Below are positions 6,380-15,766 of a stretch of DNA of 44,768 nucleotides, in pieces. Position 1 is the first letter of the stretch. Each line of letters starts with the position of its first letter. The stretch is from an uncultured Clostridia bacterium (GTDB lineage: Bacteria; Bacillota; Clostridia; UBA1381). Location: the NCBI GenBank assembly GCA_934487205.1, contig CAKSRS010000013.1, positions 1 through 44,768 on the forward strand, in the 5' to 3' direction. Position numbers and translations under genes: made by a program. The notes beneath the pieces were generated by a model. That model had not been told where the DNA came from and did not search any database. It saw only the letters and a list, made by a program, of their open reading frames with translations.

Positions 6380-8125
6380 ATGCTGAAAAAACTTATGCAG
6401 AGTATAAGGGAAAACAAAACTCCCGCAATACTTACTCTGATACTTATTTTGGGCGAGGCAGTTATCGAAACGATAATCCCGTTTGTAACCGCCGACCTTG
6501 TCAATCTCGTCAAGGCGGGAACGGAAATCAGCACAATTTTAAAAATCGGGCTTGTGCTTGTGATTTTGGCATGCCTGTCGCTGGCATGCGGCGGACTTGC
6601 GGGCGTTACATGCGCAAAATCGTCCGCCGGATTTGCCCGCAATCTGCGCCGCGATATGCTGCACAAAATCCAGTCATACACATTTGAAAACATTGATAAA
6701 TTTTCATCTTCGTCACTGGTTACCCGTATGACGACCGACGTCGCGAACGTGCAGATGTCCTTCATGATGATTATCCGCACAGCCATACGAAGTCCGCTTA
6801 TGATGATTTTTTCAATCGTTATGGCGTATTACATGGGCGGCAGCCTTGCAACGGCATTCGTAATAGTAGTCCCCGTATTAGGTTTCGGTCTTTGGCTGAT
6901 AAGCCGTAAAGCCATGCCGGCATTTCGCCGCGTTTTCAAAAAATACGACCGTCTGAACGAGTCCATTGAGGAAAACGTCCGCGCAATGCGTGTTGTAAAA
7001 GGATTTTCCCGCGAAGAATACGAAAAAACCAAATTCGGCGCCGCGGCGGAAGATATCTGCGGCGACTTTACTCGCGCCGAGCGCATTGTCGCTTTCAACG
7101 CGCCCCTTATGACGCTGTGCATGAATTTTAACACAATATTTATACTGCTTGTCGGCTCAAAACTGATAATTCAAAGCCGCGGCGCGCTTGTCGATGTAGG
7201 TCAGCTTTCGGCAATGATTACCTACGGCGTGCAAATCCTTATGTCGCTTATGATGCTGTCCATGATTTACGTTATGATTACAATGTCGGCGGAATCTGCT
7301 AAACGTATCTGCGAAGTCCTGGAAGAAAATCCGGCGCTCACAGAACCCGAAAATCCCGTCATGACGGTAAAAGACGGCTCAATCGACTTTAACGGCGTAA
7401 ACTTTAAATACTCGCGCAAGGCAAAGAAAAATGCCTTGTCGGATATAAATCTGCACATAAAATCCGGCATGACAGTCGGCATCATAGGCGGAACGGGTTC
7501 GAGCAAATCCTCGCTCGTACAGCTTATTCCCCGCCTTTATGATGCCACCGACGGTTCCGTCGAGGTCGGCAGAGTAGACGTGAAAAAATACGACATCAAG
7601 ACTCTGCGTGATGCGGTTGCGATGGTTTTGCAGAAAAACCTGTTATTCTCCGGCACAATAAAGGATAACCTTCGCTGGGGAAACGAAAATGCAACCGATG
7701 ATGAAATTGCCGAGGCATGCCGTCTCGCACAGGCAGATGAATTTGTCCGCACCTTCCCTGACGGCTATGACACATGGATTGAGCAGGGCGGAACGAATGT
7801 TTCCGGCGGGCAAAAACAGCGCCTTTGCATCGCGCGTGCACTTTTGAAAAAGCCGAAAATACTCATTTTGGACGATTCCACAAGCGCTGTTGATACAAAA
7901 ACCGACGCGCTTATCCGCAAAGGCTTTAAGGATTTTATCCCCGAAACGACAAAGATTATAATCGCGCAGCGGATTTCGTCCGTTGAGGAAGCGGATATGA
8001 TAATCGTCATGGAAGGCGGTCATATTGCAGACATCGGCACACATGCGGATCTTCTTGACAGGAGTGAAATCTATCGCGAAGTTTATCGACAGCAGAAAAA
8101 CGGAGGTGACGATGATGAAGAATAA
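6380..8125 (+). CDS. ABC exporter subunit with degenerate ATP site (heterodimer partner 1)
   Basis: The 581-residue half-transporter has a six-helix exporter domain (about 1-310) and a nucleotide-binding domain (about 330-575). Its motifs are partly degenerate: Walker A is GGTGSSKS (370-377), Asp499 replaces the catalytic glutamate after Walker B (ILILDD), and Gln530 replaces the switch histidine in IIIAQRIS. The signature VSGGQ (474-478) is normal. The same Asp and Gln changes mark the degenerate subunit of heterodimeric exporters such as TM287/288 and BmrCD. Substrate is probably a drug or lipid-like compound. AAGGAAGG precedes ATG, and it overlaps its partner gene. Confidence 0.93.
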   Translation: MLKKLMQSIRENKTPAILTLILILGEAVIETIIPFVTADLVNLVKAGTEISTILKIGLVLVILACLSLACGGLAGVTCAKSSAGFARNLRRDMLHKIQSYTFENIDKFSSSSLVTRMTTDVANVQMSFMMIIRTAIRSPLMMIFSIVMAYYMGGSLATAFVIVVPVLGFGLWLISRKAMPAFRRVFKKYDRLNESIEENVRAMRVVKGFSREEYEKTKFGAAAEDICGDFTRAERIVAFNAPLMTLCMNFNTIFILLVGSKLIIQSRGALVDVGQLSAMITYGVQILMSLMMLSMIYVMITMSAESAKRICEVLEENPALTEPENPVMTVKDGSIDFNGVNFKYSRKAKKNALSDINLHIKSGMTVGIIGGTGSSKSSLVQLIPRLYDATDGSVEVGRVDVKKYDIKTLRDAVAMVLQKNLLFSGTIKDNLRWGNENATDDEIAEACRLAQADEFVRTFPDGYDTWIEQGGTNVSGGQKQRLCIARALLKKPKILILDDSTSAVDTKTDALIRKGFKDFIPETTKIIIAQRISSVEEADMIIVMEGGHIADIGTHADLLDRSEIYREVYRQQKNGGDDDEE

Positions 8126-10013
8126 TATGAAAACACCAAAAAAAGACGTACTGAAACGCACCGTAAAACTGCTTGTATCGTATTTTCCGCGTCTCGTGCC
8201 GCTGACGGTATTCTGTATACTGTTTTCATCGGCGGCGGCAGCCGTGCCCGATATTTTTATACAGAAAGTTATTGCCGTTATAGAAAAATATTTTTCTTCC
8301 GGCGACTGGCAAAGCGCATACGGTGAAATACTGCCGAAAATTATAACGCTCGGCATAATATACATTTTGTCGCTGTCCGCAACAACATTGTACGCACAGC
8401 TCATGGCGGTTATAACTCAGGGATTTTTGAAAAAACTGCGCTGTTCCATGTTTAACGGTATGCAAAATCTGCCTATCAAATATTTTGACACGCATAAACA
8501 CGGCGATATAATGAGCTACTACACGAACGATATCGATACGCTGCGGCAAATGATTTCGCAGTCGTTCCCGTCGCTCTTGCGTGCCGGAACGGTCGTAATT
8601 GCAGTGCTTGCTGTCATGCTGTACTATAGTATCCCCATGACGCTGGTTTTGCTTATCGGTGTGGCAATTATGGTTGCCGTTACCAAAAAAATCGGCGGCG
8701 GTTCGGCAAAATATTTTATCCGCCAGCAAATGTCCTTGGGTAAAGAAGAAGGTTTTATCCAAGAAATGATGAACGGGCAGAAGGTAATCAAGGTTTTCTG
8801 CCACGAGGAAGAATGTAAAAAAGACTTCGACAAAGTCAACAACGCACTGTATGAGGACAGTTTCCGCGCAAACGCATATGCAAATGTACTCGGTCCGATA
8901 ATTCAGAACATCGGCAACGTACTTTACGTTATCATAGCAATTGCCGGCGGAATATTCCTCGTTTCCGGCATGCCGAACATCAGCTTTTCGCGCATGGCGT
9001 TTAACATCAGTATCATTGTTCCGTTTTTGAACATGACAAAGCAGTTTACGGGAAATATCAACCAGCTCACACAGCAGATTAACGCTATAGTAATGGGTAT
9101 GGCGGGTGCCGACCGTATATTCTCGCTGATGGACGAACAAGCGGAGGACGACAACGGTTACGTAACATTGGTAAACGCCAAAATCGCAAAGGACGGTACG
9201 ATTACCGAAAGCAAAAAGCATACCGGCGAATGGGCGTGGAAACACCCCCACGGCGACGGCAGCGTGACATACACCCCGCTCCGAGGCGATGTGCAGATGT
9301 ACGATGTCGACTTCGGATATACCGAGGATAAACCTGTTTTGCACAACGTCACCGTGTCGGCAGAGCCGGGGCAGAAAATTGCATTTGTCGGCGCAACCGG
9401 TGCCGGAAAGACAACCATAACAAATCTGATAAACAGATTTTACGATATTGCCGACGGAAAAATCCGCTACGACGGAATTAATATCAATAAGATAAAGAAA
9501 TCCGATTTACGGCGTTCGCTCGGCATAGTTCTCCAAGAAACCAACCTGTTTACGGGAACGGTCATGGATAATATACGCTACGGTAATCTTGACGCGACAG
9601 ATGAAGAATGTATCGCTGCGGCAAAACTTGCCGGTGCCGATGATTTCATAACACGTCTGCCGGACGGATACGACACCGAACTTTCGAACAACGGTTCAAA
9701 TCTGTCACAGGGACAGCGCCAGCTGCTTGCAATCGCACGTGCCGCCGTTGCCGACCCGCCGGTTATGATACTGGACGAGGCAACATCAAGCATAGATACG
9801 CGGACTGAGGCGATTGTTCAAAAAGGCATGGACAGTCTGATGAAAGGCAGAACGGTATTCGTAATTGCGCACAGACTTTCAACAGTCCGCAATTCCGACA
9901 AGATTATGGTTCTGGAACAGGGACGCATAATCGAAAGCGGAAATCATGAGGAACTGATTAAAGAACACGGAAAATATTATCAATTATATACCGGTGCATT
10001 TGAACTGGAATAA
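8115..10013 (+). CDS. ABC exporter subunit with canonical ATP site (heterodimer partner 2)
   Basis: The product is 632 residues from ATG 8115. A six-helix transmembrane domain is followed by an about 50-residue polar insert (containing KHTGEWAWKHPHGDGS) before the nucleotide-binding domain. Here Walker A GATGAGKT, Walker B VMILDE and switch IAHRLST are all catalytic, but the signature is LSQGQ, not LSGGQ. That is the reciprocal of partner 1, as expected for a heterodimer in which this subunit's signature faces the degenerate site. GGAGG is eight bases before ATG 8115 (ATG 8112 is possible), so the start overlaps the partner's stop. The open frame to 8025 is disregarded. Confidence 0.93.
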   Translation: MKNNMKTPKKDVLKRTVKLLVSYFPRLVPLTVFCILFSSAAAAVPDIFIQKVIAVIEKYFSSGDWQSAYGEILPKIITLGIIYILSLSATTLYAQLMAVITQGFLKKLRCSMFNGMQNLPIKYFDTHKHGDIMSYYTNDIDTLRQMISQSFPSLLRAGTVVIAVLAVMLYYSIPMTLVLLIGVAIMVAVTKKIGGGSAKYFIRQQMSLGKEEGFIQEMMNGQKVIKVFCHEEECKKDFDKVNNALYEDSFRANAYANVLGPIIQNIGNVLYVIIAIAGGIFLVSGMPNISFSRMAFNISIIVPFLNMTKQFTGNINQLTQQINAIVMGMAGADRIFSLMDEQAEDDNGYVTLVNAKIAKDGTITESKKHTGEWAWKHPHGDGSVTYTPLRGDVQMYDVDFGYTEDKPVLHNVTVSAEPGQKIAFVGATGAGKTTITNLINRFYDIADGKIRYDGININKIKKSDLRRSLGIVLQETNLFTGTVMDNIRYGNLDATDEECIAAAKLAGADDFITRLPDGYDTELSNNGSNLSQGQRQLLAIARAAVADPPVMILDEATSSIDTRTEAIVQKGMDSLMKGRTVFVIAHRLSTVRNSDKIMVLEQGRIIESGNHEELIKEHGKYYQLYTGAFELE

Positions 10014-10016
10014 CAA

Positions 10017-10061
10017 AAGCAGCTGCAGCAAAACTTTTCATTTTGCTGCGGCTTATTTTTT
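10017..10061 (+). terminator. Intrinsic terminator of the exporter operon
   Basis: GCAGCAAAA (10025-10033) pairs with TTTTGCTGC (10041-10049), extended by AAGC/GCTT, and is followed by ATTTTTTT. Confidence 0.88.
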
Positions 10062-10101
10062 TGCAATTTATGTCGATTTACTGCAAGTTATGACATTATT
10101 A

Positions 10102-10130
10102 TTGAAGATAAACCGTAAATATTATATTAT
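10102..10130 (+). promoter_or_regulatory. Possible promoter of the SLH gene pair
   Basis: TTGAAG (10102-10107) and TATTAT (10125-10130) are separated by 17 bp, 29 bp upstream of the next ATG. The region is very AT-rich, so alternatives exist. Confidence 0.4.
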
Positions 10131-10158
10131 TAATATAAAACAGAAGGGAGATTTTAAA

Positions 10159-12558
10159 ATGAAAAAAATCATAGCAGGTATGCTGACCGCTGCCACCGTT
10201 CTTACATCGGCGGGCACATTTGCACCTCTTTGCACGCCTACATTTGCAAGTTTCATAGTAGAATCCGACGCGCAGACCGCAATGGAGAAAAATCAGCAGG
10301 CAATCCTTACTGCTCTGAAGTCAATGACCTTTTCAAACTCCGTTACTGCGGAAAAATTCGAAAACAGTCTGATGGAACAGTGTACATATTCGGCAAGCAG
10401 CAACATCGGCGCACAGCTTACCGTCAGCAATTTCAAACTGACGAAGGCGACTGATTCCGAACCGGGGCTGATAACCGCAGATGTTGTCATTGCTCAAAAT
10501 GATGGCTCGGTATGGTTTGAAGTTGAAAAAGAAATACCGGCTCTTTCGGGCGGCACTTCAAAAACGCCGGAAAACAAAAATACCGTGACTATGTTTGACG
10601 CGCGCGACATGGTAAGCGACGCGGTAAACAAGCTCACATTTACAAACGACACAACATCGGCAGAAATTCTTGCCGCCGCAAAAAAAGGCGCTCCGGACGG
10701 GGCAACGGTTTCGGTAAAGAAAGAGGTTTCGATAACAAAGGCAACCGATACGGAAAAGGGACTGCTTGAAATCACGCTGGAGATATCTCTTGCCGATGGA
10801 AACAGCGGCGACCTTGAAATTACAAAAGTAATTGCCGCACTCGGAAAATCTTCTTCCGACAAAAGCACCGTTTCGCCGAAACAGGAAATTGCCGCGGCGA
10901 AAAAGGCGATTAATTCCGCAATATGGGATCTTGAGGTATCCAACGAAACGACAAAAACCGATATATTGAATATGGCAAAGAAAGTAGTGTCCGACAATGT
11001 TACCGTAACTCTTGCCGACAAAGACTTTTCCATTGTAAAGTCCAATGCAGTCACTACAGGTACGGTTTCGGCAACACTCACGCTGCTATGCGGCGACCTG
11101 ACCGACCGCGTATCCGTAGCGAAAACGATAGAAAAGTATTATACGGAAGACGCCGCCAAGCTGGAGAAAGACCGTGATGCGGCAAGTTCGGCTCTCAGCG
11201 CCATCAAATACGATAACACGATAACCAAGGAATACATGCTTGAAGTCGCACAGGCGGCAGCAACCCACGGCACAAAAATGGCATGGAAAGATAATTTCTA
11301 TTCAAAAAAGGCTACATTTGATGAGCCGGGTTTATTATCGGGAGACCTTATTCTGACGCTTAATGACGAGACAAGAGAATTGAGTCAACGCTCGGTTATA
11401 CCACAGCTTGTTAAGAAAATGCCGCCGAACATTAAAATTAATAAATCGGAATGGCGGGTATTACGCCTTACAAATATTGAGCGCGCAAAGGAAGGCTTAA
11501 AGCCGCTTTCAATGCCATCAGCATTGCAGGACGCATGCGAAATCCGTGAAAAAGAAGTAGCTGAAAGTTTTTCACATACAAGACCGGACGGAACAAAGTT
11601 CAACACGGCAATTTCAGAATCCTTCCCCCTTAGAGGTGCGGGCGAAAACCTTCATAAATGTACGCCGGGACATGAAACCCCGGACAGAGCTGTCGAAGGC
11701 TGGATGAACAGCCCCGGACACAGAGCGAATATTCTTACGAGTTCATACGGCTACTTAGGCGTAGGCATGGACGGCACAAGCGCTGTGCAGATATTCGGGA
11801 TACCGAAGGGACAGATTATTTCCGTAACGTCAAGTACAGGGCAATTGACATTTGACACCGAGGAAAGCATGCTGCAGGAATATCTTATTCTTACGTCGTC
11901 GGACGGCATTGTGTCATACCTTCCTCTCGACGAGTCATATGTTAAGCAAAACGGCTCGCAATACACGTTGGATATCAATGCGGAAAATCCTGTAGTTTTG
12001 ACTGTCGGCTCGGCAAGCGCCGAACCGTCCGTATCGCAGAGCATCACATTCAGCGACGTACGCCATGACGCATATTATGCAAATGCGGTAAAATGGGCTG
12101 TCGAAAAGAACATTACCGTGGGCACAACCGCAACAACTTTCTCACCCGACGATACATGCACGCGCGCACAAATTTTGACATTTTTGTGGCGTGCGGTAGG
12201 TTCGCCGAAAGCAACCGCAAATAATCCGTTCAGCGATATATCCGCATCGGACTACTTCTATGACGCGGCGATTTGGGCAAGCGAAAATGGTATGGTTACG
12301 GGCAGTAAATTTGAAGGGAATACACCTTGCACGCGCGCATCAACCGTGACATATATGTGGAAGAATGCCGGCGCGCCGCAAACGGATATTTCAAATAAAT
12401 TCAATGACGTCGCAAGCGGAAGCGATTACGCCGAGGCTGTGGCATGGGCTGTAAAAACAAGCGTTACAAGCGGAACTTCGGATACTGAATTTTCGCCCGA
12501 TACCATTTGCAGCCGCGGACAGATTGTTACGTTCTTAAACAGAGCGTTAAACAAATAA
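10159..12558 (+). CDS. Secreted SLH protein with CAP/SCP domain and four N-terminal repeats
   Basis: The product has 799 residues from ATG 10159 (AGAAGGGAG upstream). A signal peptide occupies 1-30. Four divergent repeats of about 85 residues follow (about 39-128, 145-228, 242-325, 333-415), each beginning with a helix like AxxxLTFTNDTTSAEIL and then a beta stretch with SITKATDTEKG. A CAP/SCP (PR-1, YkwD-like) domain spans 430-547, with His473, GENLH (Glu496, His499) and NSPGHRANIL. Three SLH modules (about 630-795) anchor it to the cell wall polymer. The CAP function here is unknown. A close paralogue follows. Confidence 0.92.
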   Translation: MKKIIAGMLTAATVLTSAGTFAPLCTPTFASFIVESDAQTAMEKNQQAILTALKSMTFSNSVTAEKFENSLMEQCTYSASSNIGAQLTVSNFKLTKATDSEPGLITADVVIAQNDGSVWFEVEKEIPALSGGTSKTPENKNTVTMFDARDMVSDAVNKLTFTNDTTSAEILAAAKKGAPDGATVSVKKEVSITKATDTEKGLLEITLEISLADGNSGDLEITKVIAALGKSSSDKSTVSPKQEIAAAKKAINSAIWDLEVSNETTKTDILNMAKKVVSDNVTVTLADKDFSIVKSNAVTTGTVSATLTLLCGDLTDRVSVAKTIEKYYTEDAAKLEKDRDAASSALSAIKYDNTITKEYMLEVAQAAATHGTKMAWKDNFYSKKATFDEPGLLSGDLILTLNDETRELSQRSVIPQLVKKMPPNIKINKSEWRVLRLTNIERAKEGLKPLSMPSALQDACEIREKEVAESFSHTRPDGTKFNTAISESFPLRGAGENLHKCTPGHETPDRAVEGWMNSPGHRANILTSSYGYLGVGMDGTSAVQIFGIPKGQIISVTSSTGQLTFDTEESMLQEYLILTSSDGIVSYLPLDESYVKQNGSQYTLDINAENPVVLTVGSASAEPSVSQSITFSDVRHDAYYANAVKWAVEKNITVGTTATTFSPDDTCTRAQILTFLWRAVGSPKATANNPFSDISASDYFYDAAIWASENGMVTGSKFEGNTPCTRASTVTYMWKNAGAPQTDISNKFNDVASGSDYAEAVAWAVKTSVTSGTSDTEFSPDTICSRGQIVTFLNRALNK

Positions 12559-12583
12559 AAAAATAAAGTGAGGTAAAAAAAAC

Positions 12584-13867
12584 ATGTACAAAAAACTTTT
12601 AAGCATCTTCATAACGCTTGCAATAGCGTTGACAATGCTGCCGAGCGCCGTATTCGCGCTTGACGAATCAAAGGAAATCAAAAACGCGATGAATGCAATC
12701 AAAAATTCCCAGGGCACTATCCTTCTCTACAACGACATGACAGCCGATGAATTTTTGAGAGAGGCTAAAAAGGTTCTCCCCGAAGGAAGCGAAGTTGAGC
12801 TTTCATTCAGCAAAGAGACTGACTACAGAATTTGGAACGCTTCAAGCGAAAAAGATGGAACAATCATTGTAAATATCCTATTTACATGCGGCGTTTATAC
12901 TCAGCATGAAATGTTTGATTTCAAAATGCCGAAACTTACAGGCGAAGATGCAGAGGCAAACGCAAACAGAGAGCTGCTTGATGCAGACGCAGCAGCAGTC
13001 GGCGGACGTCTTAAAACCATAGCTGTAAACAACGATTCAACGAAGGAAGAAATTCTTGAAATCGCACGTGAAAACGTAAAGAACGGTTCGACCGTTGAAT
13101 GGGTAACATTCGAAAAAGTTGACTCTACAAAAACAGCAATGGGTTCAATCAAAGGAACTTTGAAACTTACATTAAACTCTGAATCGGTAACGGTTGACGT
13201 AAGCAAGCTTATCCGTTTGGACATTCCGGAAAATCAGAACATTCCGAGAACAACTCCGCAGCCGAAAGGCAACGAACCGGCAGAGAGCACACCCGCTCCC
13301 GAAAAGACTCCCGAGCCGACAGCTGCACCCGAACAAACAACACCGACAACCGCACCGTCATTCAGCGACGTTGCAAATGATGCATATTACGCAAATGCGG
13401 TAAAATGGGCTGTTGAAAAGAACATCACGGCAGGCACAACCGCAACAACTTTCTCACCCGACGATACATGCACACGCGCACAAATTCTGACGTTCCTGTG
13501 GCGCGCGGTAGGTTCACCGAAGGCAGAGCTTGAAAATCCGTTTGCTGATGTAAAAGAATCCGACTATTTCTATGATGCCGCAATCTGGGCATATGAGAAG
13601 GATATGATTGACAGCGATAACTTTGAAGGCAACACACCTTGCACGCGTGCGTCAACGGTAATGTATATGTGGTTGAACGCCGACGCGCCCGACGCGGAAG
13701 CAACCGATAAGTTCAGCGACGTTCCGGCTTTGAGCGAATACGCAGAGGCAGTTGCGTGGGCTGTTGAAAACGGAATCACCAGCGGAACTTCGGATACCGA
13801 ATTTTCACCTGATACCATTTGCAGCCGCGGTCAGATTGTTACATTCTTAAACAGAGGCTTAAAATAA
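12584..13867 (+). CDS. Secreted SLH protein, paralogue of upstream gene
   Basis: The 427-residue protein has a signal peptide (1-25). Two copies of the same about 85-residue repeat seen in the preceding gene follow (about 30-115 and 125-210; motif NNDSTKEEILEIA). Then comes a Pro/Thr/Glu-rich linker (about 213-258, TPAPEKTPEPTAAPE) and three SLH modules (about 259-425). The SLH modules match those of the upstream gene nearly residue for residue, and the DNA is also close, so the pair arose by duplication or is homogenised by gene conversion. It lacks the CAP domain. GTGAGGT precedes ATG; 25 bp separate the genes, so they form an operon. Confidence 0.9.
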   Translation: MYKKLLSIFITLAIALTMLPSAVFALDESKEIKNAMNAIKNSQGTILLYNDMTADEFLREAKKVLPEGSEVELSFSKETDYRIWNASSEKDGTIIVNILFTCGVYTQHEMFDFKMPKLTGEDAEANANRELLDADAAAVGGRLKTIAVNNDSTKEEILEIARENVKNGSTVEWVTFEKVDSTKTAMGSIKGTLKLTLNSESVTVDVSKLIRLDIPENQNIPRTTPQPKGNEPAESTPAPEKTPEPTAAPEQTTPTTAPSFSDVANDAYYANAVKWAVEKNITAGTTATTFSPDDTCTRAQILTFLWRAVGSPKAELENPFADVKESDYFYDAAIWAYEKDMIDSDNFEGNTPCTRASTVMYMWLNADAPDAEATDKFSDVPALSEYAEAVAWAVENGITSGTSDTEFSPDTICSRGQIVTFLNRGLK

Positions 13868-13903
13868 AAAAACAAGGCTTAGTCCTTAATAAAACATTGT
13901 TTT

Positions 13904-13949
13904 CAGCGAAACGGCATAGGAAATACTATGTCGTTTCGCTGTTTTATTT
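13904..13949 (+). terminator. Intrinsic terminator of the SLH gene pair
   Basis: A 16-bp stem (13904-13919 with 13926-13941, one G-T pair) with a six-base loop is followed by TTTTATTT. Confidence 0.9.
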
Positions 13950-14037
13950 GCTTTGCGAATGGCATACAAAGTGAGTGTAGCCGCACTCGATAAATTTGAT
14001 TTTGAATTATTTAATCTCTAAAAAAATCAGTACATAT

Positions 14038-14079
14038 AAAAACACGCATATCGCCCTAAAAAGTAATATGCGTGTTTTT
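14038..14079. terminator. Bidirectional terminator
   Basis: Perfect 14-bp arms (14038-14051 and 14066-14079, AAAAACACGCATAT) carry A-run and T-run ends, so it can work on both strands. It ends the minus-strand heparinase-like gene and backs up the SLH terminator. The stretch 13950-14037 between the two hairpins shows nothing else. Confidence 0.8.
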
Positions 14080-14125
14080 CAGTTTCATTTGACAGTCTGT
14101 TAATTCTGCCGCAACCATCATTTTT

Positions 14126-15688
14126 TTATTTTCTCAATGCAATACGAACCCTGTTTTTCAGCTCACTGCTTTTTATATGGAATATAAGCCTATAAACATA
14201 GTCGTAAGTCTTTGATTTTACCAGTTCGACGCGGAGCGCCATATCACCGTCCCAGACAATTGAGCCGTCGCCGACAAGTATTCTGTCGCCGGACAAAATC
14301 GGCTTATTCTTCATCAAAAGAATTATCCGCAAATCCTCAAGCTTGGACAGCTCATAATCGTCCGTGATTACCACATATTTTTCCTCCGCCTCCACGCTCC
14401 TCAGCCAGCTTACAACGCCTGCCTCTTTGGGATACGTTGCCGACAAATCAAGCGCAAGACCGTTTTCCAGCTTGTCCGTTTTAACATTTTTTGTATTGGT
14501 AAATTGAGAAAATCCGTTAATAACCGGAAGATTGTGCGATTTCTCCAAATCTACCACATACGGCTCACTGTCAAGATATATCATAAAATTACCGGCAGCA
14601 TTTGCGCCGCCCTTTACCGCAACGGAAAAATCCTTCGTCTTTTTCACGAATATATCCATTGCGTCAATATATCCACATTCCTGACCGTCAAAATTATCAC
14701 CATACCGCATAATTTCCGACGCAAATTTTACCGAATACAGTTTATGAAACAGATTATAGCTGTCCGGCAATGTTTTGTCCGGAATTGCTATAAACTCGCT
14801 TGCGCCGAAATCCATAAGCTGCTTGTGGTCCATGCGCTTTCCGAACATATAAATGCGCGCGCCGTCGGCATCGGTTGCTTTTTCCGAAAATCCGTCGCTG
14901 CCAAGGTGAACCTTATAGATAAAATCGGCGCACAGTTTCGCTTTTTCTTCGCTGAAAACTTCAAATTTACGGTCGGTGGCATTGTAGAGCATTTCCAATA
15001 TGTCGAAAATAAACGCTGTGCGGCTGTATAAACTCTGTTCATTTTTGGCGCGCACCCTGCCATCCGCATATTCCCCGAAATACACGTCCAAAAGCTCCAA
15101 AACCTTATCCACAATGCTGCGGCGAAAATCTTCTTCCTCCTCAGTGAAAAGACACGAGATAAGGCAGTGCGCGCAAAGTTCGGGCAAAATATGCTGTTTG
15201 CTTTCCGAAAACGGTTTTGTAACACGCATTTTTACCTCATATGCAACGCGTTTTTTTACTGCCTGCGGTAATTCCTTTTTAAACAAAAACACTGTCTGCG
15301 CCAAAAGCGCCGCCGTCCGCGCCGCATTAATGTCCGCCTTTGTAACGGCAATGTCGCGCAGTCTGCCCGTTCCGTCCGGCAATTCCCATGTGCTTTCCTC
15401 GCAGATACACCAAATGCCGTTAATGATATCTTCCGTATAATGTCCCTTGCGCTCCAAATACTCCGCCAGCGCAAGCGATGCAAGCGCCGTACGGCGCGCA
15501 CGGTACATATCATCATATTTTTCATGGCGCGCGTCGGTATACATCGCCGCCATCAGTATGCCCCAATCATAATTTAAGCATCGGGCGGCGTTGTCGCACG
15601 CCGCTTTATACACATATTCCGGCACATCGGAGATTTCATACATATCCATTCCCTCCGGCGGCCAGAGCTCATATTCCGTAAAGAGCAA
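14126..15688 (-). CDS. Heparinase II/III-like protein (polysaccharide lyase fold)
   Basis: The 520-residue protein resembles the heparinase II/III family. It has an N-terminal helical region (alpha/alpha toroid, about 15-330) with GIWCICEESTWELP, and a C-terminal beta-sandwich with AAGNFMIYLDSEPYVVD and HNLPVINGFSQ. The stretch between these last two motifs is shorter than in the homologues I know. No signal peptide is seen, so it should be cytoplasmic and act on imported uronate-containing oligosaccharides (inference). The start is uncertain: GGGAGG lies one base before ATG 15694 but seven before TTG 15688, which I prefer; TTG 15703 is also open. It has its own promoter. Confidence 0.68.
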   Translation of the reverse strand: MLFTEYELWPPEGMDMYEISDVPEYVYKAACDNAARCLNYDWGILMAAMYTDARHEKYDDMYRARRTALASLALAEYLERKGHYTEDIINGIWCICEESTWELPDGTGRLRDIAVTKADINAARTAALLAQTVFLFKKELPQAVKKRVAYEVKMRVTKPFSESKQHILPELCAHCLISCLFTEEEEDFRRSIVDKVLELLDVYFGEYADGRVRAKNEQSLYSRTAFIFDILEMLYNATDRKFEVFSEEKAKLCADFIYKVHLGSDGFSEKATDADGARIYMFGKRMDHKQLMDFGASEFIAIPDKTLPDSYNLFHKLYSVKFASEIMRYGDNFDGQECGYIDAMDIFVKKTKDFSVAVKGGANAAGNFMIYLDSEPYVVDLEKSHNLPVINGFSQFTNTKNVKTDKLENGLALDLSATYPKEAGVVSWLRSVEAEEKYVVITDDYELSKLEDLRIILLMKNKPILSGDRILVGDGSIVWDGDMALRVELVKSKTYDYVYRLIFHIKSSELKNRVRIALRK

Positions 15689-15728
15689 TCCCATTCCTCC
15701 CAAACATCAACTGTTCCCTATTTTGTTT

Positions 15729-15757
15729 ATTATATCAAATTTTGTCGTTTTTTGCAA
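15729..15757 (-). promoter_or_regulatory. SigA-type promoter of the heparinase-like gene
   Basis: On the minus strand TTGCAA (15752-15757) and TATAAT (15729-15734) are 17 bp apart, directly after the birA stop codon. Confidence 0.75.
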
Positions 15758-15766
15758 TAGCTTTCA

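Noticed and set aside
8226..9344. A 372-codon minus-strand frame
   Set aside because: It is antisense to the second exporter subunit, rich in His and Cys in a shadow-like way, without ribosome binding site.
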